A stretch of DNA of 64,000 bases, from the IMG/VR virus record IMGVR_UViG_3300036985_001339, positions 1 through 64,000 of that record, one strand, 5' to 3'. Below the pieces are notes generated by a model. The model saw only the letters and a program-made list of their open reading frames with translations, searched no databases and was not told the origin of the DNA. Source of the DNA: a virus. This document shows, one piece after another, positions 16,096 through 22,763 of this stretch (positions are counted from its first letter, which is position 1; the number at the start of each line of letters is the position of its first letter). A program made the translations under genes and the position numbers.

Positions 16096-16110
16096 CATAT
16101 CTAATCTAAG

Positions 16111-16130
16111 ACCCTCGAAAGAGGGTTTTT
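16111..16130 (+). terminator. Rho-independent terminator
   Basis: ACCCTC, a GAAA tetraloop, GAGGGT and a T run: a compact intrinsic terminator after the 58-aa gene. Confidence 0.85.
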
Positions 16131-16209
16131 ACTCTACTTAATTGTGGAATTGGCAGGCAGAGGTGTGCGTAGTCGCTAATGAAGGAATATAACTGGTAAT
16201 ACCATAGTA
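16131..16209 (+). other. Gene-free segment with tRNA D-arm-like stretch
   Basis: The segment includes GTGGAATTGGCAGGCAGAGG, which resembles the 5' half of tRNA-Leu-type genes, but no T-arm or anticodon arm follows. It contains no plausible gene. It may be a degraded or untranslated structured element. Confidence 0.3.
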
Positions 16210-16221
16210 TGTATAGCACTT

Positions 16222-16261
16222 CACGGACTTACGACGTTTAATATTTGATAATATATTCGAA
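16222..16261 (+). promoter_or_regulatory. Early promoter copy D
   Basis: CACGGACTTA at 16222 and GATAATATATTCGAA at 16247, 25 bases apart. A TGTATAGCA word lies 3 bases upstream. The leader just downstream is nearly identical to that after copy B (AGATTAATAATAATCT), so promoter, leader and gene appear duplicated together. Confidence 0.75.
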
Positions 16262-16298
16262 GATTAATAATAATCTTTATAATTTTAATTAATAAACT

Positions 16299-16595
16299 AT
16301 GCCAGTAAAAACTTCAAAAGCGGTTGTAGCAGCGATAGCAGCTCCCGCAGTAGTAACAACTACAAAAAATGCTTTAACGACTAAACGCTTCGTTATTCGC
16401 AAGTCATTAATAGGCACTAACACAGTAATTAGTTTTACTAATGTTAAGCAAATACTATGTACTTACGACCACGACTTAGTTTATAACGCTTTAAAAGCTA
16501 AATTTGACCTTATGCCTTGCTTTGAAAAGTATGGTAGTTATACTAATACTAATAATTTACCCGCTTTCGTTAGAGCGTTACCAACTTTAGTATAA
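16299..16595 (+). CDS. Early protein, triplicated family copy 3, 98 aa
   Basis: The longest copy: an Ala/Thr-rich N-terminus of about 25 residues (MPVKTSKAVVAAIAAPAVV) precedes the conserved core with TTKRFVIRKSLIGTNTVISF. Changes relative to copy 1 include NVKQILCTYDHDLVYNALKA and FEKYGSY. Both long copies share the Ala-rich start, so copy 2 has probably lost it. The codon choices again differ from the other two copies. Strong terminator immediately downstream. Confidence 0.85.
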   Translation: MPVKTSKAVVAAIAAPAVVTTTKNALTTKRFVIRKSLIGTNTVISFTNVKQILCTYDHDLVYNALKAKFDLMPCFEKYGSYTNTNNLPAFVRALPTLV

Positions 16596-16605
16596 TTAAT
16601 TAAAT

Positions 16606-16632
16606 AAGTCGCCTTCGGGCGGCTTTTTTTTT
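16606..16632 (+). terminator. Rho-independent terminator
   Basis: GTCGCC, a TTCG tetraloop, GGCGGC and nine T residues after copy 3. The A-rich side also lets it partly stop the facing HTH gene at 16635. Confidence 0.9.
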
Positions 16633-16634
16633 AT

Positions 16635-16817
16635 TTATAATGAGTGCCTGTGCACTGTTCTTCTGTGTACATTTAGCAATAAAGCTATTGAAGTAACAGA
16701 ATTAAATGGAAATAACGCTCTTAATTTAGTGACTTTCTCTTTAGTAGTGATTGACTTGTCTTTACTTATTTCAGTAGCAATAATCCAATCTTCAATTGAC
16801 CATTTAGATGTTCTCAT
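16635..16817 (-). CDS. Reverse-strand HTH protein, 60 aa
   Basis: A lone minus-strand gene inside the rightward arm. The C-terminal half, VTSIALLLNVHRRTVHRHSL, looks like a helix-turn-helix with a basic recognition helix; the first half has EDWIIATEISKDKSI and a Lys-rich helix. It faces the terminator at 16606 and is preceded by a second-class promoter motif on its own strand. A small regulator of the neighbouring early promoters is a fair guess. Its short length keeps confidence moderate. Confidence 0.55.
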   Translation of the reverse strand: MRTSKWSIEDWIIATEISKDKSITTKEKVTKLRALFPFNSVTSIALLLNVHRRTVHRHSL

Positions 16818-16833
16818 TTTATAATTATTTATA

Positions 16834-16856
16834 GTTATATCTATATAATCACAGGT
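16834..16856 (-). promoter_or_regulatory. Second-class promoter motif before the HTH gene
   Basis: On the minus strand ACCTGTGATTATATAGATAT begins 39 bases before the ATG at 16817; 12 consecutive bases (ATTATATAGATA) also occur in the copy before the ERF gene. Confidence 0.5.
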
Positions 16857-16972
16857 TGTCTCACTTATTTACAAGTTAAACAGTATGACAATAGCCCCTT
16901 ACTCTTCTTACTTAATACCCTAATGTCATAGTTTACATTTTAGTTTCTTTTTAGTGTTTTTGCTATACACTT

Positions 16973-17012
16973 CACGGACTTTTTTAAATTTACTACAGAT
17001 AATATGTTTGAA
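16973..17012 (+). promoter_or_regulatory. Early promoter copy E
   Basis: CACGGACTTT at 16973 and GATAATATGTTTGAA at 16998, 25 bases apart, with an exact TAnnTTTG box (TATGTTTG). TGCTATACA lies 3 bases upstream. The long leader contains a hairpin AACAGT/ACTGTT at 17023-17040. Confidence 0.75.
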
Positions 17013-17113
17013 ATTAATAATTAACAGTGTAAAAACTGTTATAAAGAGCAGAGAGAGTCTGTAATACACCTCTCGTAGTATTTTAACTAATAAACATTTT
17101 AACACCTTAAACT

Positions 17114-17359
17114 ATGCAAGAATTAATCGAGAACATCCAATCTATTGAAGGTTTACTAGAGTTTAATATCGAGCCAGGTTACTGGCAAGATGAAGACGGT
17201 AACGAAGTTCAAGTAAACTTGATAATACTCCATCATTTATTTAGTTCCTTTGAAGATGAAACTTACTTAGAACTAATGAGTCTATTTCCTGAGAATACTG
17301 ATGAGTATGAAGATGAGGAAGGATACTATGTTTCAACCTTCATAGATTATAAGGTTTAA
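17114..17359 (+). CDS. Acidic early protein, 81 aa
   Basis: A very acidic protein (MQELIENIQSIEGLLEFNIE and later ENTDEYEDEEGYYVS) with alternating hydrophobic residues. No family was recognised. It is the only gene between promoter copies E and F and has an unusually long leader of about 100 bases, which might control translation. Charge and size are compatible with a DNA mimic or host-enzyme inhibitor, with no direct support. Confidence 0.7.
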   Translation: MQELIENIQSIEGLLEFNIEPGYWQDEDGNEVQVNLIILHHLFSSFEDETYLELMSLFPENTDEYEDEEGYYVSTFIDYKV

Positions 17360-17364
17360 AACCC

Positions 17365-17404
17365 TCCGGACTTACAAATATAATAGTCAGATAATATACG
17401 TGAA
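17365..17404 (+). promoter_or_regulatory. Early promoter copy F
   Basis: TCCGGACTTA at 17365 and GATAATATACGTGAA at 17390, 25 bases apart; the -7 box is degenerate. Confidence 0.65.
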
Positions 17405-17440
17405 ATAAATAATTAATTTAACCTTTAACACCTAATTCCT

Positions 17441-17647
17441 ATGTCAAACAAAGTATCAAGTTACAAGCGCAGAGAGTCTACAATCTGGTTAAACAAAGTA
17501 GAATACACTGGTTTTTTAATTGGTTCATTACCGTCAAGGTTTGCCTACATCTACGATGAAGACGAAGAACGAGATGGAATATCAAGTTGGTTTAACTTCA
17601 GAGGTTTAACCTACATAGCCAAAAGAGACTTACAAACTGGTTGGTAA
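17441..17647 (+). CDS. Hypothetical early protein, 68 aa
   Basis: MSNKVSSYKRRESTIWLNKV is followed by a strand-rich segment (YTGFLIGSLPSRFAYIYDED) and RGLTYIAKRDLQTGW. It is the first of five closely packed genes (17441-18686) read from promoter copy F. No family was recognised and no catalytic motif is visible. Confidence 0.65.
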   Translation: MSNKVSSYKRRESTIWLNKVEYTGFLIGSLPSRFAYIYDEDEERDGISSWFNFRGLTYIAKRDLQTGW

Positions 17648-17648
17648 T

Positions 17649-17840
17649 ATGAGTTGTGGTTTTAATAGTGATGCTATCGATGGTTTCAAAGCTTTCATCC
17701 TCTGTGGTGGAAGCAGAGACCAGGTAGTTCGCGAGATGTCTGAGTATATTTATACACAGTGTACTTGGGATTCCAATTGGGAAAGACACGAGTTATTAGA
17801 AAAATTAATCAAAATAGTATATAATGAAGAAATACAGTAA
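17649..17840 (+). CDS. Hypothetical early protein, 63 aa
   Basis: A helical, mildly acidic protein (MSCGFNSDAIDGFKAFILCG, then REMSEYIYTQCTWDSNWERH) with four cysteines not arranged as a clear metal site. It starts one base after the previous stop and overlaps the next tiny gene. Unknown function. Confidence 0.6.
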   Translation: MSCGFNSDAIDGFKAFILCGGSRDQVVREMSEYIYTQCTWDSNWERHELLEKLIKIVYNEEIQ

Positions 17841-17922
17841 GATTGCTAGTATAATATTATTAAAGTTCAAAGTTGGATTTATTAACCTTGCTATTGGCGC
17901 AGGTCAGGCATTAAGAAGCTAA
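17824..17922 (+). CDS. Very small hydrophobic peptide, 32 aa
   Basis: The frame reads MKKYSKIASIILLKFKVGF and continues INLAIGAGQALRS, an amphipathic or membrane-active peptide. It overlaps the previous gene by 17 bases and ends 3 bases before the next start, a typical coupled arrangement. Its shortness makes it tentative. Confidence 0.45.
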   Translation: MKKYSKIASIILLKFKVGFINLAIGAGQALRS

Positions 17923-17925
17923 AAT

Positions 17926-18174
17926 ATGGAAGCAGCAGCACAATTAGCTCATGACTACATGAAGCAAGTTAAACAAAATAGAGTGGATGAGCATAGGCAT
18001 CTGCACTCACACGAGAGACGCTGTGGCGGACTTACGTACTCTGAATGGAAGTTGCCCGTTAGGCAGAAGACAACGTTTAGTAAGGGTAAGAAGTTCGCTA
18101 GCACTCGACTGTGGAGTTACAAGTCTGTGCCAACAGAAGACGGGTTTAAATCATTAACTATTAAAACTATATAA
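17926..18174 (+). CDS. Basic His-rich early protein, 82 aa
   Basis: Residues 5-40 form a basic, His-rich helix (DEHRHLHSHERRCGG) and the second half is Lys/Ser/Trp-rich (RQKTTFSKGKKFASTRLWSY). It could bind nucleic acid or metal. It starts 3 bases after the preceding peptide and stops just before the 169-aa gene. G+C content is higher here than in neighbours. No family was recognised. Confidence 0.6.
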   Translation: MEAAAQLAHDYMKQVKQNRVDEHRHLHSHERRCGGLTYSEWKLPVRQKTTFSKGKKFASTRLWSYKSVPTEDGFKSLTIKTI

Positions 18175-18176
18175 TC

Positions 18177-18686
18177 ATGAGTAAATTAAGAGTGGCACAA
18201 GTGCCTAAAGAATTCAGAAATCAGATGTTCTCTAATATGGTTACCATAAGAGGTAGAGAGGGAACACTAGAAGCATGCGAGAATAACATTACATTATCTG
18301 AAGCTTTTCCGTGGCTATTAACGCCTGAAGGTCATAAATTCTGGGAAGATATAAGTAATGGTAAAACTCCTAAACCAGTTGGCGTTAGTGCGGTTGGTGA
18401 AACATTAGAACAAGTGGTACAAGAAGCAGAACGAAGAGGATTCGCTAACGGTGTACATACTAAATGGGGTCAAATCAAAGAACGATTCAATGGTAATTCT
18501 GCAATTCAAGAACATGAGTTACAAGATGATGGTACGTTCTATTACAGAAACATTAAGGTTCGTAAAGCAAATGGTAAATGGATTAAACCTTTATCCGCTG
18601 CTGAGTCTGATGGTGGGACTGAGGTCGATGTAGATGCTATACACGCTTTTCTTAAGAAATTAGTTGAGAAAATTCATTTGAATTAA
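18177..18686 (+). CDS. Hypothetical protein, 169 aa
   Basis: The sequence has an N-terminal segment with VPKEFRNQMFSNMVTIRG, a central GETLEQVVQEAERRGFANG helix and a C-terminal ADG-type region rich in Lys and Asp. There is no recognisable domain. The last gene of the promoter F unit. A TGCTATACA word lies at 18635-18643 inside its coding sequence. A structured untranslated segment follows. Confidence 0.65.
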   Translation: MSKLRVAQVPKEFRNQMFSNMVTIRGREGTLEACENNITLSEAFPWLLTPEGHKFWEDISNGKTPKPVGVSAVGETLEQVVQEAERRGFANGVHTKWGQIKERFNGNSAIQEHELQDDGTFYYRNIKVRKANGKWIKPLSAAESDGGTEVDVDAIHAFLKKLVEKIHLN

Positions 18687-18689
18687 AGA

Positions 18690-18882
18690 TAGCGGTCGCT
18701 TGACTCAGATAGTACAGCGACAATCATTGGAACCGCTGAAGTTCTCGAATGGTGGCGTAAGCTAAAGGGTAATCTTACAACGGCGGAGTGCCTATTCCTT
18801 AATCTCCGCTAAATGACCAAGTACTGGGTTTCAATGGCATGTTGCGACCGACGGGTTAAGAGGTTCGATTCCTCTTTTGGTT
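18690..18882 (+). ncRNA. Structured untranslated segment ending in a tRNA-like arm
   Basis: No gene fits between 18687 and 18903. The segment holds several stems: AGCGGT/ACCGCT near 18693-18736, GTAAG/CTTAC near 18755-18779, and GCGGAG/CTCCGC near 18783-18810. It ends with a tRNA-style T-arm (GAGGTTCGATTCCTC at about 18861) enclosed by TGACCAA and TTGGTTA, which pair like an acceptor stem. There is no anticodon arm, so it is not a functional tRNA in the usual sense. It may be an RNA processing signal or degenerate tRNA cluster. Confidence 0.4.
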
Positions 18883-18903
18883 ACTAATATTAAATATATT
18901 ACT

Positions 18904-19077
18904 ATGAAAACATTTGATGTAGAAATAAAAGAAATACTTGCTAGAACTATAACAGTTAAAGCAGAAGACGAAATAGACGCTCGATCATTAGTTGAAGAGA
19001 TGTATCGTGGCGAAGAAATAATATTAGATTACAGTGATTTTGTATTAGTAGAATTTAACTCAACAGATTATGATTGA
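18904..19077 (+). CDS. DpnD/PcfM-like small protein, 57 aa
   Basis: The start is the ATG at 18904 (MKTFDVEIKEILARTITVKA); an upstream TTG lies in the tRNA-like segment. The pattern VEIKEILARTITVKAEDE followed by VEEMYRGEEIILDYSDF closely resembles the DpnD/PcfM family of short phage and plasmid proteins (recalled), whose function is not established. It overlaps the following Cys-rich gene by 8 bases. Confidence 0.7.
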   Translation: MKTFDVEIKEILARTITVKAEDEIDARSLVEEMYRGEEIILDYSDFVLVEFNSTDYD

Positions 19078-19192
19078 TACTTGGAATAATCCTCCTGAAG
19101 AAATGGAAGACGAATGCGACTTCTGTGGTGAACCATGTGATGGTCACTTTTGTTCAACTGAATGTAGAAAAGCCCATGAGCAAGATAATTAA
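19070..19192 (+). CDS. Small zinc-ribbon-like protein, 40 aa
   Basis: The frame contains CDFCGEPCDGHFCSTECRKAH: cysteine pairs with spacing like a treble-clef or zinc-ribbon knuckle. The rest is acidic. It overlaps the DpnD-like gene and ends just upstream of promoter copy G. It is probably a real metal-binding microprotein of unknown role. Confidence 0.6.
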   Translation: MIDTWNNPPEEMEDECDFCGEPCDGHFCSTECRKAHEQDN

Positions 19193-19198
19193 TATCTA

Positions 19199-19238
19199 CA
19201 CGGACTTTATAATAATTTAGTCAGATAATATATGTGAA
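19199..19238 (+). promoter_or_regulatory. Early promoter copy G
   Basis: CACGGACTTT at 19199 and GATAATATATGTGAA at 19224, 25 bases apart. Confidence 0.7.
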
Positions 19239-19255
19239 ACAAAAAATAAACGTGT

Positions 19256-19459
19256 ATGCAAGCTAAAATCAAAGTAAAAAACGGGTACTGGACTTACAAT
19301 GGTAAATCATTAGTCAACTGTACATTTCCAGAGAGACAAATAGTATCTCAGTTCATTAAAAACTCTATATTTAGTTTCGAAATAGATCCACAAATGGATG
19401 TTAGAGAGACTAACGATCTGTTAGAGCATAATTATAATTTCGAGTTTGTTAGACCTTAA
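19256..19459 (+). CDS. Hypothetical early protein, 67 aa
   Basis: MQAKIKVKNGYWTYNGKSLV is followed by an amphipathic segment (PERQIVSQFIKNSIFSFEID) and an acidic end. First gene after promoter copy G, 18 bases downstream of the motif. No family was recognised. Confidence 0.65.
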   Translation: MQAKIKVKNGYWTYNGKSLVNCTFPERQIVSQFIKNSIFSFEIDPQMDVRETNDLLEHNYNFEFVRP

Positions 19460-19471
19460 ATAATTTAATAT

Positions 19472-19579
19472 ATGGAAAGTAATTGCTGTGGTGCTTGGAC
19501 AAATATGGAAGAGTACGGAATTTGCCCAGAATGTTTAGAACATTGTGAATTTATTGATGAAGATGAAGATGAAGCGTAA
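19472..19579 (+). CDS. Cys-rich acidic microprotein, 35 aa
   Basis: The short frame (MESNCCGAWTNMEEYGICPE, then CLEHCEFIDEDEDEA) carries CC and CPECLEHC cysteines that could bind zinc, and an acidic tail. It follows the 67-aa gene closely. It resembles the 19070 microprotein in style. Confidence 0.5.
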   Translation: MESNCCGAWTNMEEYGICPECLEHCEFIDEDEDEA

Positions 19580-19595
19580 GACGCTTGCTATACAC

Positions 19596-19695
19596 GCTTT
19601 TTAGCGTGGTCGGTTAAATCTGGCGATGGTTCAATAGCATAGGTTGAACTGAGAGTTCGATTCTCTCTTATCCACAAAGTTATCATAGTGATAAC
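19596..19695 (+). ncRNA. Second tRNA-like untranslated element plus hairpin
   Basis: Between 19580 and 19724 there is no gene. GGTTCAATAGCATAGGTTGAAC (19628-19649, written here as GTTCAA/TTGAAC stem with a 9-base loop) resembles a D-arm and is followed directly by a T-arm, GAGAG TTCGATT CTCTC (about 19651-19667), with no anticodon arm. The ends only partly pair (GTGG with CCAC). A perfect palindrome GTTATCA-TAG-TGATAAC follows at 19679-19695, 30 bases before the ATPase gene. It shares its loop and T-arm pattern with the 18690 element. Confidence 0.4.
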
Positions 19696-19724
19696 CTTTA
19701 TTAATCTCTTTAATCCCTTTAAGA

Positions 19725-20762
19725 ATGGCGACAGCTAAAAAAACAAAAGCAGTAGTTCCAGAAACAGTAGGAGTAGGTTCCGACTTTGTATTTATGGACA
19801 AATCACTCAGTATATTAGATATTGGGTTGAAGACAGGTAAAAATATTGTATTGTATGGTCCAGGTGGTCACGGTAAGTCAGAACTTACTATGGCTTATCT
19901 TGCTGAAAAAGGCATCGACCCTTACGTAATTACAATGGGTACTGGTATGACTACAGATAGACTATTTGGTGGTCTTGACATACCTACATTTGAGAAAACA
20001 GGTAAAATTGAATACCTTGTTGAGAATTCGTTTATGAATAATGAGTATGTAGTATTCGAAGAATTATTCGATGCACCTGATTTTATTCTTGAACAATTAA
20101 AAGATATTTTATCTTCTAAAGTATTTAGAAATGGTACGCAGATCTTTCCTATTAAAACTAAATTTATAATCTGTTGTACTAATAGAACTCGTGAAGAATT
20201 CTCTAAGAATGCATCGTTAAAAGCATTAATGGAACGTTTTCCACTTGAGTTAAATGTAGTATGGGATAATTATACTGAAGCTAGTTATAACAAGTTGTTA
20301 GAAGTTAAGTTCGGTCAAGGTAATGTAGATCCTATTATTCCTTATTTACTTCAAGAGTATCACCGTGGTGGTGTCACTATTTCGCCAAGGGTGGCAGTGA
20401 CAGCTTATACAGTATATGAAGAATGTGGTCCTGACTCGTTAAACTTCATTGCAGAATTTGCTAAAAAACCTGCATTAATCGCTGAAACTCTTAAAAAATA
20501 CCAAAGTACTTTAAAATTCAGAAAATTATCTGACGATCTTGGTGAAGTTGTTAATAAATTACAAGCAAATAATTTAATAACTACAGCAGAACAAGCAGAG
20601 TATACTAATGATATTAACGTGTTAGCTAATACAATTAGAGATATTAAAAAGTTAACGGTATCAGATGACCTTGCAACCAATCACGCTTCGTTAATTAAAA
20701 GTGCGACTGAGTTATATACGACCTTATCTAAAAAGCAAACTGTATCATCTATAATGGAATAA
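19725..20762 (+). CDS. MoxR/CobS-type AAA+ ATPase
   Basis: A 345-residue AAA+ protein: Walker A GPGGHGKS at residues 45-52, Walker B YVVFEE at 108-113, sensor 1 IICCTN at 148-153, and a C-terminal helical lid with SPRVAVTAYTVYEECG. The compact N-terminus and the lack of other domains match the MoxR branch, which includes the cobaltochelatase subunit CobS. It is followed by a VWA protein with a 3-base gap, the standard partner of MoxR proteins. Together they probably remodel or load cofactors or complexes; the substrate is unknown. A phage origin of such pairs is less common than the bacterial one. Confidence 0.85.
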   Translation: MATAKKTKAVVPETVGVGSDFVFMDKSLSILDIGLKTGKNIVLYGPGGHGKSELTMAYLAEKGIDPYVITMGTGMTTDRLFGGLDIPTFEKTGKIEYLVENSFMNNEYVVFEELFDAPDFILEQLKDILSSKVFRNGTQIFPIKTKFIICCTNRTREEFSKNASLKALMERFPLELNVVWDNYTEASYNKLLEVKFGQGNVDPIIPYLLQEYHRGGVTISPRVAVTAYTVYEECGPDSLNFIAEFAKKPALIAETLKKYQSTLKFRKLSDDLGEVVNKLQANNLITTAEQAEYTNDINVLANTIRDIKKLTVSDDLATNHASLIKSATELYTTLSKKQTVSSIME

Positions 20763-20765
20763 ATT

Positions 20766-22193
20766 ATGAGTAAGTATTCTAGTTACTGGGGTTCTGATGA
20801 CGATTATACTTCAGAGTATGATACGTATGGAAATTATGGTTACGGTGGTAGAAATAGTAAAAAAGAAAGTAGATACAGTTCATACTCTTGGAAACCGAGT
20901 GTATGGACTAACTACTCTTGGGGTGGACTTGAAGAAGAAGATGATAATTCTAAATTATTCGTTAAAGATCCAGTTACTTATTTAACTCCTACTAAAGCAG
21001 ATATTAAAGCAAAGTCTAATGTATGGATTGATAAGTCAATAGATACTATTAAGGAATTAGCTCGTGTCTGTTATTTTAAAATGATAGACGAGCGTGAGTA
21101 TGTTAGTGAAATGTTTGCTGATTACGACTCTCTTTCTGAAGGTCAACAGTCAGACTACGAACAAAAGAAACAGTTGTATGATGGTATCTTTGAACAATTC
21201 ATTCCTGGTAATACTCCACTTGAACAAGCAATAGCTATTTATAGACAAATTGGCGGTAAAAGCGAATATAAAAGAAGAGATCCAAGCGAACAAGATGAAG
21301 ATGAAGATATGGACTATGATTCAACTCTTAGTTTTGATAGAGCAATTTATTCTGATCCTTCTATCAATGAACAACTTGAATTTAACGAGTTAAGTAAAGA
21401 TAGAAAAATGGATATTCTTGATAAAATATCTATTGTTAGTAGACTAGGTGATCAGTTCAAAGTTGAAAAAGAAGTTGATGAAAAACTTGTATCAAACTCT
21501 GATCAGTATGTTAAAAAGATCATGCGTGACTATGCTCAGTTTAGTCAAATAGAATTATATCAGAAAATGTTTCCAAACTTTCGAACTAAGTTCTTAACTA
21601 AAGATTTAACTGTTAACGTACCTGTCGACCGAAAGGAACATAAGCAAAAAATAATTATATTATTAGATTTTTCTGGTAGTATGGACGAAGTTGAAAAGCA
21701 GATATGGGTGAATGCTATACTCATTGACCGTTTACGTTATGTCATGAAAGAAGAAGCTGAGGTATTCTTTAGTTACTTCGTACATAATCCTAAAAATCTA
21801 CAATTCCATCATCTTAAAGATAGAAAAGATGTAATGGATTTCTGGACATGGTTTTCTAACGATCCTGACGGTGGAACAACTGACATTGGCGCAATGGTTA
21901 CATCTGTAGCTAATGATGTTGCTAATCATAAGTTAGGTAATCTAACTGTAGATTTATCAGTTGAAAAACCTGAAATACTCGTTATTAACGACGGTCAAGA
22001 TAGAGTTGGTTATGATACTTTACCTTATAAAGTTAACGCCATATCTTTATTAGACTTCAGTGATGAGTTAAAAAATCTATGTGTTAAAACAGGTGGTAAA
22101 CAAGTTAGAGTTGGTTATGACCATTCTGTTACAGCGTATGCTGAAGAAGGTACAACCGTTATAGACGACGGTAAAAAAACAAAGTCAGCTTAA
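20766..22193 (+). CDS. VWA-domain partner of the MoxR-type ATPase, 475 aa
   Basis: The first 50 residues are Tyr/Ser/Gly-rich and disordered (SKYSSYWGSDDDYTSEYDTY). An alpha-helical middle follows, then a von Willebrand factor A domain with the metal-site motif IIILLDFSGSMDE, DFSGS at residues 301-305, and GGTTD later as a second metal-site segment. The order, helical region then VWA, resembles CobT and other MoxR partners. It ends before a strong terminator at 22204. It likely forms a two-part machine with the upstream ATPase. Confidence 0.85.
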   Translation: MSKYSSYWGSDDDYTSEYDTYGNYGYGGRNSKKESRYSSYSWKPSVWTNYSWGGLEEEDDNSKLFVKDPVTYLTPTKADIKAKSNVWIDKSIDTIKELARVCYFKMIDEREYVSEMFADYDSLSEGQQSDYEQKKQLYDGIFEQFIPGNTPLEQAIAIYRQIGGKSEYKRRDPSEQDEDEDMDYDSTLSFDRAIYSDPSINEQLEFNELSKDRKMDILDKISIVSRLGDQFKVEKEVDEKLVSNSDQYVKKIMRDYAQFSQIELYQKMFPNFRTKFLTKDLTVNVPVDRKEHKQKIIILLDFSGSMDEVEKQIWVNAILIDRLRYVMKEEAEVFFSYFVHNPKNLQFHHLKDRKDVMDFWTWFSNDPDGGTTDIGAMVTSVANDVANHKLGNLTVDLSVEKPEILVINDGQDRVGYDTLPYKVNAISLLDFSDELKNLCVKTGGKQVRVGYDHSVTAYAEEGTTVIDDGKKTKSA

Positions 22194-22203
22194 CAGTTTT
22201 TAA

Positions 22204-22232
22204 AGGGCCCACTGTGAAAGGTGGGTCTTTTT
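22204..22232 (+). terminator. Rho-independent terminator
   Basis: GGGCCCAC pairs with GTGGGTCT (eight pairs with two G-T) across an 8-base loop and is followed by TTTTT, closing the ATPase-VWA unit. Confidence 0.85.
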
Positions 22233-22246
22233 AATATTATAACTAT

Positions 22247-22465
22247 ATGAAAGACAGATATATAACAATGAGGAATAGTAACACTTTAGACTTACAATTC
22301 CTATATGACTTCTTTTTATCTAAAGGTGGTAAGTTAAGTCCAAACGAATTTGGTGTTGGTTTGAATTACTTAAACGCTATAGACTTATTAGAGTTTTTAG
22401 ATAAAGAATTTGAACTAACAATTATAACAGACAAGCAAGGTAATTTTATAAAAGTTATATCATGA
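22247..22465 (+). CDS. Hypothetical protein, 72 aa
   Basis: The sequence contains LDLQFLYDFFLSKGGKLSPN and ELTIITDKQGNFIKV; helical then strand. The start at 22247 lies 15 bases after the terminator; an alternative ATG is seven codons downstream. Its stop overlaps the next start (ATGA). No family recognised. Confidence 0.6.
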   Translation: MKDRYITMRNSNTLDLQFLYDFFLSKGGKLSPNEFGVGLNYLNAIDLLEFLDKEFELTIITDKQGNFIKVIS

Positions 22466-22761
22466 AAGACGAAGATATTATTGGAAAAGAATTTATTGCT
22501 GTTGAATTTGGTAAAACTGGAGTATTAACTTGTAATGAGCAATATAAACCATTTCTTGGTAAAACAGGTACTGTAACTAATGTACATCCAGATTTTACAG
22601 AATATGCTCGCGTGGAATTTAATATTCCTGGTTATATACACGCTTTACATTGGCCTGTTAAAGTTGTTAAAGAACAATTACAGGAAAACTTATTTAAAGA
22701 AACTCCTGAATATACTGAATATTTATTTAAAGAAATACTTAATTTAACTAAAACAAAATAA
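22462..22761 (+). CDS. Hypothetical protein with SH3-like barrel, 99 aa
   Basis: The segment FLGKTGTVTNVHPDFTEYAR followed by VEFNIPGYIHALHWPVKVV reads like a small SH3-type or KOW-like barrel with short strands and Gly turns. This is a structural guess only. Coupled to the genes on both sides. Function unknown. Confidence 0.6.
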   Translation: MKDEDIIGKEFIAVEFGKTGVLTCNEQYKPFLGKTGTVTNVHPDFTEYARVEFNIPGYIHALHWPVKVVKEQLQENLFKETPEYTEYLFKEILNLTKTK

Positions 22762-22763
22762 TT

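Noticed and set aside
16131-16209. A tRNA-Leu gene (GTGGAATTGGCAGG segment)
   Set aside because: Only a D-arm-like segment is present; there is no T-arm or matching acceptor stem.
18813-18882. A functional tRNA gene
   Set aside because: Acceptor-like and T-arm stems are present, but no anticodon arm of the right size can be formed.
18877-18903. Upstream TTG start for the DpnD-like gene
   Set aside because: It begins within the tRNA-like T-arm; the ATG at 18904 gives the family-typical MKTF start.
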